A stretch of 64,000 nt of DNA, taken from NCBI GenBank assembly GCA_026874595.1, contig CM049315.1, forward strand, positions 34,614,164-34,678,163. Reading direction: 5' to 3'. The notes beneath the pieces are model-generated. The model saw only the letters and a list, made by a program, of their open reading frames with translations. It ran no database searches and had not been told where the DNA came from. The position numbers and the translations under genes are program-made. Source of the DNA: Sipunculus nudus. Its lineage: Eukaryota; Annelida; Sipuncula; Golfingiida; Sipunculidae. Of this stretch, positions 48,961-59,964 are shown piece by piece (within the stretch, counting starts at the first letter, position 1; every line of letters starts with the position of its first letter).

Positions 48961-49973
48961 AGTAAGGTTGCACGCAAAGAAACCCAACACATCACTTGTT
49001 TCAGTGCATACAAAGGTGGGGCATATAATGTACAATATGCTGCACGATATGGAAAGATCTGAATCGATGAGTCTCAAAAATCTTCAAACAGATTTAGTTT
49101 AAATAATAGTAACTTTAATTTTGCTCGAGGTTGATAATATCTTTATTTGTGTGTTATCATGTTAAATCTTGCAGCAATATTAGATTTTAGATTTGGAAAA
49201 GTCACTTTAGCCATAAAGTCAACCTGACTGTTTTCTGCAGTGAGAAAAAGTTGTATGTACTATTTAAAATTTAATCAATAAAACCTTCATATACAGTAGA
49301 AAGATCAAATTTTTTAACATTGTTTTTCAAATTGTAACATACAGAAAACATTCCAATATTTGTATAATGATTAGGAGATTATCAATGTATTCCTGACCCA
49401 ATCAGTCTTTTGGTTGGCTTAATTTAACAATATGTTGTAATTATATAATGGTAATGCTTTACACAATTAAGTGAACAACTGAATACATTTATATTATCTT
49501 GTCAAGCATATATTGATATTTTATTAATTATTGACTCATACTTGCTATTAACATTTCTGGAGACAACAAAGAAAGAAAGAAATACCAGAAAGGGTACTAA
49601 TCAAATAGAAACACAGTTCTACTTCCTGTAACTGCATGATAATAACTGAAACAATACTTTCCTGTCACAAATATTCACATTAGAAATCAATTTAAGCAAT
49701 GGAATTATGCATAAGACAACATTAAATATTCATGTTCACATGACAAGGGCTTCAATTACAAATTTCTCCTTAATTGAAGGAACCTATTAGAAATATGACA
49801 TGCATGTTCAACATCAAAAACTCATTAAATAGATTAAGTCTGGGCATTTTCAGTTGTTAAAACACTCAGCTTACACGACTGTATCTTGTGAAAGAAAGAG
49901 ATTCTTGTGTCTCACGTTGTTGACCTCTGACATTTTTTAGCAGAGGGATCTAGTCATGAAACTAACCTCTATT
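48961..49973. other. AT-rich non-coding stretch
   Basis: Only a short GAAAGAAAGAAA run near 49570 stands out. Confidence 0.5.
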
Positions 49974-50140
49974 CAGACTGCACTATGGTTATATCAGACT
50001 GCACTATGGTTATATCAGACTGCATTATGGTTATATCAGACTGCACTATGGTTATATCAGACTGCACTATGGTTATATCAGACTGCACTTTGGTTATATC
50101 AGACTGCACTATGGTTATATCAGAATGCACTAATGGTTAT
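49974..50140 (+). repeat. 21-bp minisatellite, about 7.5 copies
   Basis: The unit CAGACTGCACTATGGTTATA plus one T repeats at 49974, 49995, 50016, 50037, 50058, 50079 and 50100. A diverged last unit (CAGAATGCACTAATGG) follows. As 21 is divisible by three, a plus frame through it reads (ALWLYQT)n and another reads (MVISDCT)n. I regard both as artefacts of the repeat. Confidence 0.97.
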
Positions 50141-50289
50141 GCTGTTATCCAGACATGTGGGATGGATTGACATCCATCACCTATTTTTGTTATTTCACTG
50201 GACATCCCAGTCATCTTACTGGTTACAGTCTTCATTAAATCCAAGGGGTGACCTGTGTATAACAGATAACCAGAATATCAGCAGAACCT

Positions 50290-50580
50290 GACAAGAAACC
50301 TCAGCCAAAATTTCCTGGCTCCTGAGAAATTTGCTCACAAATGAAGATATTATGTACCTATGTTTATTCTGTTTGAGAAATCCCACCCACAAAGCAAAAA
50401 TAGATTAAAAAGGAAATAAAAATTCATAAAAATTAATATAGTGTCGGGGGTGCCACCAGCCTGGTGAAGCAGTTAAAGATCATCAAGGCCAATAAACATA
50501 CCACATATAAATATCTTTACAGACCATCCACTGGTTCCTGAGAAATATGCTCCCATTTTTTTTCTATAATAGCTTTGTGA
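50290..50580 (+). repeat. Degenerate family A/J-like dimer
   Basis: CTGGCTCCTGAGAAATTTGC (50316) and CTGGTTCCTGAGAAATATGC (50531) lie on either side of GGGGGTGCCACCAGCC (50444). The order palindrome, GGTTCCTGAGAWAT phrase and palindrome is the family A half-unit plan. Highly diverged. Confidence 0.5.
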
Positions 50581-50879
50581 CCTTCAAAAGTATGGTTTAT
50601 AAAATTAAAAAGAATATTAGAGCAATTAATATCACTTATTTTACAATTATTTATGTTGGGTACGGAAACACCTTAATTTAATGACAGCAAAGTATAATTA
50701 CCATATTATATGTCAGCAACCTATGTTAATGCAAATGACAAAATGGATGTAAAGAACCCAAGGGAAAATAGTTATAGAATATAAAAAAAATCTGAGGGGG
50801 ACAATATTACAATCTGGCTGAAAAATAGGAAATAAATAGTATATAGTTTTTTAAGGAATCCTTTTAAACATTTAATTTC
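50581..50879. other. Non-coding stretch
   Basis: Nothing recognised. Confidence 0.5.
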
Positions 50880-51195
50880 CTGGAGGCATATATGGTAGCC
50901 ATGTTTTGTATGCACGTCCTGTAGCAGTGCGACATATTTTTCCTAATTTACTTACAGGAACTATGGCTGTATGATTACAACAGTCTGCTTTGTTTATTAT
51001 GGCCCAATAAAAGTATGCTAAATTGGACCGCCAGTTGATGTACTATCACCCGCCATGGCCAATGCCTGCCACTCAGTACAGAAGTCGATATAATCTGCAC
51101 AGCAATTGATGATCTGTGGCAGCGGGAAAGGAACGTCATTACCCGCTGCTGCCACCAAATACACAACATTGTTCGCCTCTCTTCCTGTCACAGAT
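50880..51195. promoter_or_regulatory. Candidate conserved non-coding element with Hox/Cdx-like site
   Basis: Balanced single-copy sequence. TTTATTATGGCCCAATAAAA (50992-51011) combines a TTTATT core, a CCAAT-like core and CAATAAAA. Further on are GACCGCCAGTTGATG and AGCAATTGATGATC. A minus frame of 64 codons covers part of it (50975-51169) without any known domain. Confidence 0.35.
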
Positions 51196-51505
51196 TTAAT
51201 GACTTACAAAAAATTGATTATATCAAGATATAGATTAAATTTGTCTTGTTCTGAATATGAGCTCCTGGCAATTATGCCCTGTTGATACATACATGCAGAA
51301 TCAGACATTTGGACCGAAAATGAGCTGTCAACATATAGGTAAGACTTTGTGGTTTCTGGGAATGAAGAAACAGTGATTACATGCAGCAAAAGAAGTGTTA
51401 TTATTCTTAGTTAATACTACATGACAGTATGTACTATACAAATGTGACCAACTGACAGCTTTTCAATAATACTCAATGATAAATTGCTGAGGTCAGCACA
51501 AAAGT
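51196..51505. other. Non-coding stretch
   Basis: Nothing recognised. Confidence 0.5.
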
Positions 51506-51600
51506 AAAGCTCTGCCAAGGGGGTTATGTTTTCATATAGCTATGTTTTTTTGTTGGTAAGTTTGGTAAGGATCACTTTAACAATTTCTACAAACACTGAC
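51506..51600 (+). repeat. Family F repeat fragment, copy 2
   Basis: GCTCTGCCAAGGGGGTTATG, then TTTTCATATAGC and GTAAGTTTGGTAAGGATC. It parallels 37425-37560. Confidence 0.4.
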
Positions 51601-52429
51601 TTAGGGCTGAAGCATGGCCTGTGAAAATCTAGATAAATTGGCATATCCAGTAGGATTATTCTGAGTACTTTTCAGAGATATGTGATCCATTTAATGTCAT
51701 TCTATTTGGAAAATAAACAAGAGTGTGTGAATAAGCAAAAATATATTTTTTAGCAAAACGTGAAAAGGAGATGGATGTAATGACCAAAGAAGTAGTTCTC
51801 TAGAGAGAGAAATTGCAGGACCGAGGAGCATCAGTGTAAAGAGAGCTGTGAATCAATACAGAAAGGAAAAGAAAGATGATAAAAAAGATGGCACAGGGCA
51901 AAAATGGACAGAATTAAGGAAAGCATGGAGAAAGAATAAAATATCCTTAATTCTAAAGAAAGAAGAAAATAATAATGAACTCAGCATGGAAAATAATCTC
52001 ATCCACCAAAGGACATTAGAATTTACAAAATGTGGCCAGTTATCAAGATAACACAAAAACGATATCCCAAATCTACCTTTCCACAATTTTTTGTGGCAAT
52101 CAGAAGTTGTTTTAGCAATAATCCTGCTACCTAAAAAAAATAAGACCTTAGTGCAACCTTTAATTTATCTCCATAAAATAGGTAATTTAACAGAAACAGA
52201 GACAAAAAAAATTATATCTGATTTGGTTCATGGTATGGAATAAGGGAAAATAGAGATATCGGAAACTTAAACTTTTCTACAAATCTATATAAAAATCTGG
52301 AATCTTTAAAAGTGGTTGTAAAATTGATATCCATGGATAAAGAATGGCATCCAAAACCTTCTTTACTGAATAATGAACATAAGTCTGTTAAGATTTAAAG
52401 AGGCTATCAGTCATTCAAATGGAAGTGTG
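51601..52429. other. Non-coding stretch with a Lys/Glu-rich open frame
   Basis: The plus frame 51848-52051 (67 codons, lysine and glutamate rich, no domain) is overlapped by a minus frame of 77 codons. A-rich composition explains both. Not called as a gene. Confidence 0.45.
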
Positions 52430-52920
52430 CAAAAGTCTGAAACAAACTTAAGTCATCATTTCCTGGATATTCCATGGTCACCTATTGGCGGGTAATGACT
52501 CAACCTAACGCACCGGAAACAGCAGACGTAGCGTCCATGATAGCAAGACCATTAATATTCCAGTCAGGTTTGTCTCCCCCTGGAACACTTGAAGATCTAA
52601 AGGAGCATTTCGACAAAGAATGGTATCACAGGAACCTCCTTTGAGGCCTGAATCAGATTACTTTAATGCATCATGATCTGTGACCCCTGCTGGACAGGTC
52701 CACCACACCACATATATCACAACCCCATCCAATCAGGACATGCCCATTTTCTCAACCGGGGGTGTATTATTTATAATTCTTACTTTATGTTCAATTATTT
52801 CTCAACACTAAGAAATAATAGGCCCCTACACAGTCTACTTCCTTTTGAGCCAATGACCTTACTGCATCAGAGGGTTGTTACTTGTTTCAACAATTGTTTC
52901 TAACTAAATTCTAACTCAGC
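52430..52920. promoter_or_regulatory. Candidate conserved non-coding segment
   Basis: Balanced single-copy sequence including CATCATTTCCTGGATATTCC, GTATTATTTATAATTC and CAATTATTTCTCAAC. A plus frame at 52673-52903 shows no domain. Weak inference from composition. Confidence 0.25.
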
Positions 52921-53079
52921 CCTTTAAATAATTAAGTCATGTATTTAGTTTAAGGGCTGAGCTAGAATATTAATGTCTTGTATTTCATTAAAGTTTACAT
53001 TAACACTCATATATAATATAAATGCCTAAAGTGAAACTCATGATTTTTTTTTAATATGGATGACACATATGAAACATCT

Positions 53080-53090
53080 CCCCCCCCCCC
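53080..53090 (+). repeat. Poly-C tract (11 C)
   Basis: Eleven C just upstream of family G copy 2. Confidence 0.95.
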
Positions 53091-53124
53091 AAACAGACTA
53101 CCTCATGTCACCATCTGAGCCAAA

Positions 53125-53540
53125 TACACTGCTAAAAAATTTCATGTTAAGACAAAATTTCTTGACAAGAAAATTTTCATATTACAATAAATCTTAAAAG
53201 AAAATATATCTTAATTTTCTTAAAACAAATTGTTAAATCTTGTCAGAAGACATTTTTTGTTGACCAGTGACTAAAACAAAAATTCTTACTGATTCTCAAG
53301 AAAATATTTTTTTACATTTTTTTTCTTACAGAAAGAAGTTTATTTTTGTTAGGTGCAAGCACATGCACTGTATGGATGCATGATATTACTGCCATAAAAC
53401 TGCCAAAAAATGTCTTATCAGAAGAAAAAAATCTTGTTATAAGCACATTTTTTTTCCATTTTCTTGCAACAAGATTTCTTATATTAAGAAATTATAGAGA
53501 GAGGGGCAAGAAAAATTATCTTGTATTTTTGGCAATGTAT
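53125..53540 (+). mobile_element. Family G AT-rich repeat, copy 2 (uninterrupted)
   Basis: Contains TTTCTTGACAAGAAA near 53160, GACCAGTGACTAAAAC, AAATTCTTACTGA, CTTATCAGAAGAAAA and ATTAAGAAATTATAGAGAG in the same order as copy 1. CTTGTTATAAG (53431-53441) is the unoccupied version of the MITE target in copy 1. The 121-codon plus frame beginning at 53346 is repeat-derived and not called. Confidence 0.8.
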
Positions 53541-56519
53541 TTGTATTATCCATGTAAAATACAGTTTACAAAAAAACATCAAAATGTTTTTTTTTCATTA
53601 AGGGCCTTACATCAGAAAAGATGTTGCATATTGGTTTTACACAATCAAAGTATATCCAATTTTCATGCAAAACTAAATCTAAGATATATAATTTATTTAA
53701 CTGCTTTATAAATATGTACAGACTCCTGTCCCCCATGTGAAAAATAAATTTATTCAGCCATTAGAAACTTGAATCTGTCTCATGGTGTGATATTTCACGA
53801 AGTATTAAGTTTCAAGTTCTTTAAGTCAAATATTACTCTGAGAGCTGCGACCTGATGTGTTCTATAGCCTAAAGTTATTGGGAATTACAAATGTCACTAA
53901 CACACATAACCTGTTTCAGCAATGACAGATATAACTGAATTATTGGTTTCTTCCAGTCTTAATTAGCAAACTGGTAATTATTTTAACCATTTCAACTTGT
54001 TTACAGTGAGTTTTAATGAGCACTGCATCCAGAAAGGGCTTCAAGGACCATGGCACAGAAAGATTTCATTATAAACTTTCTTTGAAATTCTCCTGAAATA
54101 AATCTGTTTCCATGAAGGGAACATGCCAAATTGCTTATAAATTCAAGTTAACGAACTTGGCTCGTCAGATTTAGTAGGGGGGTAAGATGATTTGATCAGT
54201 GGCCATAATTACTTGTCCAGGAAATTCCATCTATTTATATTGCCAAACGGACACCCAAGACATTCATTATGGCAATATGGCTTCCATTAGTGTTACCAGC
54301 ATCAAGCCTACATATTCAGTATAACAGAATCGTGGTAGCTATTGACTATTGATTTTGTGATAAGCTAAGTAACAAGACTGCTTCCAGTCTTCCCTGTCTG
54401 TAATACCTATTTTGTGTCCATTATAAATGAGATCGGAGTCACTGAGTCATAAGACCACACTATAAAATATGTAAATTTTGACCTACTTTTGGGAATTACC
54501 ATAGTTACCTATGGTAACAGGTGTTGGAAACTGCAATTTCACCATGATCTTTAATTTATTTTTCATTTTTTTTCCTTTTTAAAATCAATTTTTAATCAAT
54601 TTCTTTTTTAATCAATATAACATACAAAACTGAATCATGGTAAGAAGAAATACCAACTGTTTACAATGTTCATGTTTTTGCACTTCTAGCCATAGTGTGT
54701 TGCTGAAAAGAGTACTTGAGTATTTGCATAGGAATCATTCTGAATTAAAATATAACCCATGTCTGAAACCAGACTCAAATACTCAAGCAAGCCCACAGAG
54801 TTTAGACACAATTATACAATTCCTGATAGAAATATAGCTGGGAGCAATAAGAGATTTATGGTAAACCAATAACTCCTTGTTATACCAACAAGCAAAGTGA
54901 AAACTGGTGACTGATACATTGGTGTTGTAGAACAATCTACCTTTATGTTTTACACAACAGAATCTACCCGTTCTTTTAAATGAAGTTTAAAACCATATTC
55001 ATTTTGAAACAAGCACCTGAATGATATACTGAAACAGTATTTAGGGAATGTATTTACAAACATTATATACCAGGTAGTCATATTTTCAGAAGTCATTTTC
55101 TTTTTGCTGCAGTTCAGTTTTCACAGATTTATCATATTAATATTAGACTGCTCTTACCCACTGTATGTTTCATATACAGGTACCTGTATGGCCTTACATC
55201 AACTTTTTATTGTATTTATTGCATTATATTTATGACTGAAATATATTCATTATGGACCTTGATGTTTTAAAAATATTGGTCAAATTAAATAAACATAAAT
55301 GGACATAATCTTTTTCTGACAACTTCAGCAACATGCATATGCATGCATCTTTGTGGAATTGATCATTTCTTAATAACCTTGGTGTAAAATATGCAAATGA
55401 GAGAGTAAAATAAAGCCGTCTGGCAGAAAGTGATTATTAAATAAATTTATTTCATGGAAGTGCTAAGAGACCATGCTCCAAATTAAGACCCAAGAAACAC
55501 CATTACAAAGCCTCAACCTGATGGATTATCCACCCAAATGGAACGCTAAAAAGTCCAATAGAACACTACCATTTGCTTAATTCAAAGAGTGGTAGACGTT
55601 TCAGTCAGTGGGAAACCTGATGATAAACAAATGGAACAGTACACTTTAGAAGAAATATTCACCTGCTTTTTAGTCTTTTAATAATCCATTGTTGTCTAAC
55701 AGATCATTCCATAATATGACTCAAATATGAAATCTCTACTATTTTTATTTGATCCCTTTTGTTTAATTATTCACATGTCTCTGATATTTAATTTAGACAT
55801 CCATTTTCATTACAGGGTAATATGTACCACGTCTACAGGTCTAGACCTAACTGTCAGACTGTGAATTAAGCCTTAACTTTATTACTGTTATTTTTCAGTG
55901 TTAGCAATTTAGGCATTATTACAGACCAATCAGAGATCTATCACAAAGGGGAGTTGGAGTTACAGGATATCACCCAAGCAGTTTCTCATATAACTGGAGG
56001 AGGAGAATAACTGGATTGTGCAATAAGGATAAAGTTTTTTTTTTTTGGAGACAGGGTACAAATCAATGGCTCTGATTTCTTGGTGGAATCTTAATCTGAC
56101 TTCAATTCTTATTTTAACGAGGTTCTGTCAATGGCCTGCAGGTGGAGCTAAATACTGAATTCTAAGGCTCAACCTCTTATGATGTGAAAGATAAGTAATT
56201 TGTAATCACTAGGTTTTGTGGTTTTATAGAGTTATAGGAACTAAAAGGAATTGAAGGAGTTGCTGTTTGAATTTTAAGTGAATTTATAAAATCTACAGAG
56301 TTTCTCTATCACAATCTACTCACAAAGTTCAAGTTAGAGACATTTTTTTAATTTTTATGCACTATCCTAAAGTTGACCATCCACTGCAGTAATCCATGCA
56401 AAAACCTCTAGCTGTAGGATATCTCCAGGTGATTTAGAAGAGCAATTAAGGGGTTTTATCAAATATTCCCTGGAGAAAAAAACATTCATGCTCACATTAA
56501 AGAATGGAAAAATTATTCA
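53541..56519. other. Single-copy non-coding stretch
   Basis: No gene recognised. A 16-bp perfect palindrome ATACAGGTACCTGTAT lies at 55174-55189. Confidence 0.5.
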
Positions 56520-56575
56520 ACACATGAGCTGGGATTCGAACAAAGGTCACCGACTAAGTGAGAAAAACATGTTGA
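56520..56575 (-). other. tRNA-like B-box remnant
   Basis: On the minus strand TGTTCGAATCCCAGCTC matches the RNA polymerase III B-box (GGTTCGAATCC) apart from the first base. It is preceded by TAGTCGGTGACC. No full cloverleaf or A-box can be built, so this may be a decayed tRNA or tRNA-derived SINE fragment, or chance. Confidence 0.25.
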
Positions 56576-57129
56576 AATGGGCCCGAGGAAGCATCTTCTT
56601 GTGTAAATGTTCTTTATAATAAATTAAAAAAGCCTAAAGTTAAGATTATGGCTTGTTCAAGTACTAATTACTGAATAAACAATAAAGAAAACAGGTGTTA
56701 TATTTGGGTTATCATTGTGGGGTTCCGTAATTATACCTAAACCAAATTTATTGAAAATATGTCCACTGCTTTCAATGTCAACCTGAGAATAAACACATAA
56801 TTAAACAAGCATAGGTGAAAACATATCCTCCTTCTAATTCTTGGCTAAAGGCATAATAATTACCATACAATGGAGGCAGACTCTATCTCCCAAATCTAAC
56901 ACATCCCATAAATAATGCTGCTAATATTATTATCAATACTCACTGCTGAGAGGTTCAACAGCCCCAGGGGGAGAGAGAGTAAAAAGCTTAAAAGCAGGGA
57001 AAGAGCTCCTAGTAAATTAACATTTACGATGTAATGTGCAAACCAAACCACAGAGTCAATAATTTAAGAGTCATATCAAGACTCTTTCACTGTAAGCACA
57101 TATTGAAAGGTGCAAATTATGGAGGCTGA
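56576..57129. other. Non-coding stretch
   Basis: Nothing recognised. Confidence 0.5.
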
Positions 57130-57375
57130 GAAACAATGATGTTCTTAATCATAATTGTTCTTTCAACAAGTTGTGTGTGCATGGCATCATGATGTGCAGT
57201 GTGGTGCCTGCCTTACCGGTCCTGATCTATGTGGATATGACATGCGATGTCCAGTTCATGTCGGCTGCTTGGGAAGCTGCAGCCTGAGCCCCAGGCCAAT
57301 TAGCAGGCACTTTCCCTGCCTACCTCATATAATTTTCATGACACTTCCATGCAGATCCGGTACATAACCACCTAA
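57130..57375. promoter_or_regulatory. Candidate conserved non-coding element
   Basis: The most balanced single-copy block in its neighbourhood. It contains GGCATCATGATGTGC, GGAAGCTGCAGCCTGAGCC and GGCCAATTAGCAGG (57294-57307), a homeodomain TAATTG core next to CCAAT. A 70-codon plus frame rich in cysteine crosses it (57155-57367) but matches nothing I know. A short exon cannot be excluded. Confidence 0.33.
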
Positions 57376-57819
57376 GTAACAAGCTCAGTATAGCATTAAC
57401 CTATATTATACAAAGTCCCTAGGGTCATTAATCCATGAGGTACTATAATCATTAAAGCCAGCTTCTCACATACCCTTTCTATAAAACTTAAATATGATTT
57501 CTGGTCTACTCTATGTGCGTATTAATGAACTCTGGGAAATACCTTTCAGGAAAGTTCTTCTAATGCCTCTGTGATGAATGTCTGAGCTTGTTTATCTACA
57601 AATTGTTTGTAATCACAGCAATGTTGACGAATGGAAAAAAAATATGCAACCTTAGATGGTTGGTTGCATCTGTATAGAAGTTGATATAGGTACTAGTTGC
57701 AAAAAACTCTTTTCAAAACTCTGTTTTGTCTGACTTACTGCCAGATATGTCTTTTTTTTATATGTTTGGATTATTTTGGCAGATACCCCAATTGTTATAA
57801 ACATGTGAATATAAACAAA
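57376..57819. other. Non-coding stretch
   Basis: Nothing recognised. Confidence 0.5.
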
Positions 57820-59485
57820 ACTAGAATACGGGTAGTCGACAAGCGACTACGTGTATCCGCCAAAATCAGAGAAGGACGGGTGAAGTGAGGCATGGATTGA
57901 GTGGCAAGGGGATATAGTTACATGTGTTAAATATTAGAATGGATCTCGGCCACATAAACATGATTGTAGGTGGCGCCACCTGTTATTTGAACAAGAAACT
58001 ATCTAAGATATATACACATGCAAAATTTCATGTGGAAAAGCAGAGATATGAGTGATTTTATCCCACAGCAGACAAACAGATGGACGCTGTGCAAAAATGG
58101 CTGCAGGTGGCGCCACCATTTTTGTTCATGTTATAAAGCTATCCAAGGGCTACATTTGTGTAAATTTTTTTTCCTGATTGGTCAAAAGGTTCCTGAGATA
58201 TATGGGTTTATGTGTGGAGCGTTAACATGAATGTAGGTGGCGCCACCTGTCATAAAATCAAGAAAGCTATCTAGGATGTATATGCATGCCGATTTTTAGG
58301 TGAATTAGTCAAACCACTGCAGAGATATGAGTGATTTTAACCCCAGGCAGATTAACAAATGGACACTGTGCAAACATGGTTGCAGGTGGCGCCACCTTCT
58401 GTTGTGTATGTTATAAAGCTATCCCAGGGCTACATTTGTGTAAAAAAATTTTCCGGATCGGTCAAACGGTTCCCGAGATATATGGGTTTATGTGTGGAGC
58501 GTTAACGTGAATGTAGGTGGCGCCACCTGTCATAAAATCAAGAAAGCTATCTAGGATGTATATGCATGCCGATTTTTAGGTGAATTAGTCAAACCACTGC
58601 AGAGATATGAGTGATTTTAACCCCAGGCAGATGAACAAATGGACACTGTGCAAACATGGTTGCAGGTGGCGCCACCTTTTGTTGTGTATGTTATAAAGCT
58701 ATCCCAGGGCTACATTTGTGTAAAAAATTTTCCGGATCGGTCAAACTGTTCCCGAGATATATGGGTTTATGTGTGGAGCGTTAACGTGAATGTAGGTGGC
58801 GCCACCTGTCATAAAGTGGAAAAGCTATCTAGGATGTATATGCATGCCGAATTTAAGGTGAATTAGTCAAACCACTGCAGAGATATGAGTGATTTTAACC
58901 CCAGGCAGATGAACAGATGGACACTGTGCAAACACGGTTGCAGGTGGCGCCACCTTTTGTTGTGTATGTTATAAAGCTATCTCAGGGCTACATTTGTGTA
59001 AAAAATTTTTCTGGATCGGTCAAACGGTTCCCGAGATATATGGGTTTATGTGTGGAGCGTTAACGTGAATGTAGGTGGCGCCACCTGTCATAAAATCGAG
59101 AAAGCTATCTAGGATGTATATGCATGCCGAATTTTAGGTGAATTAGTCAAACCACTGCAGAGATATGAGTGATTTTAACCCCAGGCAGATGAACAGATGG
59201 ACACTGTGCAAACATGGTTGCAGGTGGCGCCACCTTTTGTTGTGTATGTTATAAAGCTATCCCAGGGCTACATTTGTGTAAATTTTTTTTCCGGATCGGT
59301 CAAACGGTTCCTGAGATATGTGGGTTTATATGTGGAAACAGACGCACAAACGGACGCTGGGCAGAGACGAAAGGTCAGAGGTCAAGGTCACTTGGTTAGG
59401 CACCAGTTCACATGTGACCCGATAATTTGTGTAAGTTTCGGAAAAATCTGTCCAGTAGTCTCAGAGGAGTTCTCCGGAAACGAAC

Positions 59486-59516
<31 letters not shown>

Positions 59517-59566
59517 AACCCGGTCAAAAACATAGTATCCGCAAAACTTCGTTTTGGCGGATACAA
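57820..59566 (+). mobile_element. Family A element, full copy III
   Basis: The left end ACTAGAATACGGGTAGTCG has hairpin GTAGTCG/CGACTAC (57832-57850), followed by TGTATCCGCCAAAA (57852-57865). The core has ten perfect GGTGGCGCCACC palindromes at 57969, 58106, 58236, 58385, 58516, 58665, 58795, 58943, 59074 and 59223. Spacing alternates ~130 and ~149 bp. Then follow GGTCAGAGGTCAAGGTCA, a (GGC)n run (59486-59516) and the terminal hairpin TATCCGC/GCGGATA (59536-59563). The right TTTTGGCGGATACA (59552-59565) is the exact inverse of the left TGTATCCGCCAAAA. No protein is encoded. The long open frames come from the repeat units. Confidence 0.95.
59486..59516 (+). repeat. (GGC)n microsatellite within family A copy III
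   Basis: About ten GGC triplets, against about seven in copy II. It generates Arg-, Gly- and Pro-rich artefact frames on both strands. Confidence 0.96.
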
Positions 59567-59964
59567 TAAACACCCTGTGTGCAGTGGGATCAGCATTTTC
59601 AGGCCTATTTTTATATAAAAGGTTCAAGTGATTATCTTTAGTTAATAGACATCAGACATTGGAATAGGCCCCTTTAACCACTGGATCATGACAGGTAGAC
59701 CATCATCGTTACTTAGAAATGTCTGTAGATAAATGTTGCTCTGTCCCTCCTGTGCATGCATGGTCCGTTTGCATGTACATCACAAATCAATTATTAATCA
59801 GGCAGATTCCATGTCAATCAATACATATTGCTTTAATAACAGTACCTGTAGTTCTTTATATGCAACATCAAACTTTATACAAGGTCACAACAATTCACTC
59901 TAGCATCCCCTCTATTTGTGACGGACAGTTCAAGGCCAGCACAGAACAGAGGTTGTGACATAAT
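59567..59964. other. Non-coding stretch
   Basis: Nothing recognised. Confidence 0.5.

Noticed and set aside
49956-50291. 111-codon repeat protein (ALWLYQT)n
   Set aside because: The repeat is a 21-bp minisatellite with no flanking coding evidence.
53346-53711. 121-codon plus-strand open frame
   Set aside because: Mostly within the family G repeat. Composition is Phe/Leu/Lys rich as expected from AAGAAA/TTTCTT blocks, and the homologous copy at 30 kb does not preserve it.
56520-56575. tRNA gene on the minus strand
   Set aside because: Only a B-box-like segment is present. No acceptor stem, A-box or anticodon arm could be formed.
59197-59535. 112-codon plus frame ending in a poly-Gly run, and minus frames with poly-Pro or poly-Arg
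   Set aside because: Entirely within family A units and its GGC microsatellite. Equivalent frames in copy II break at different places.
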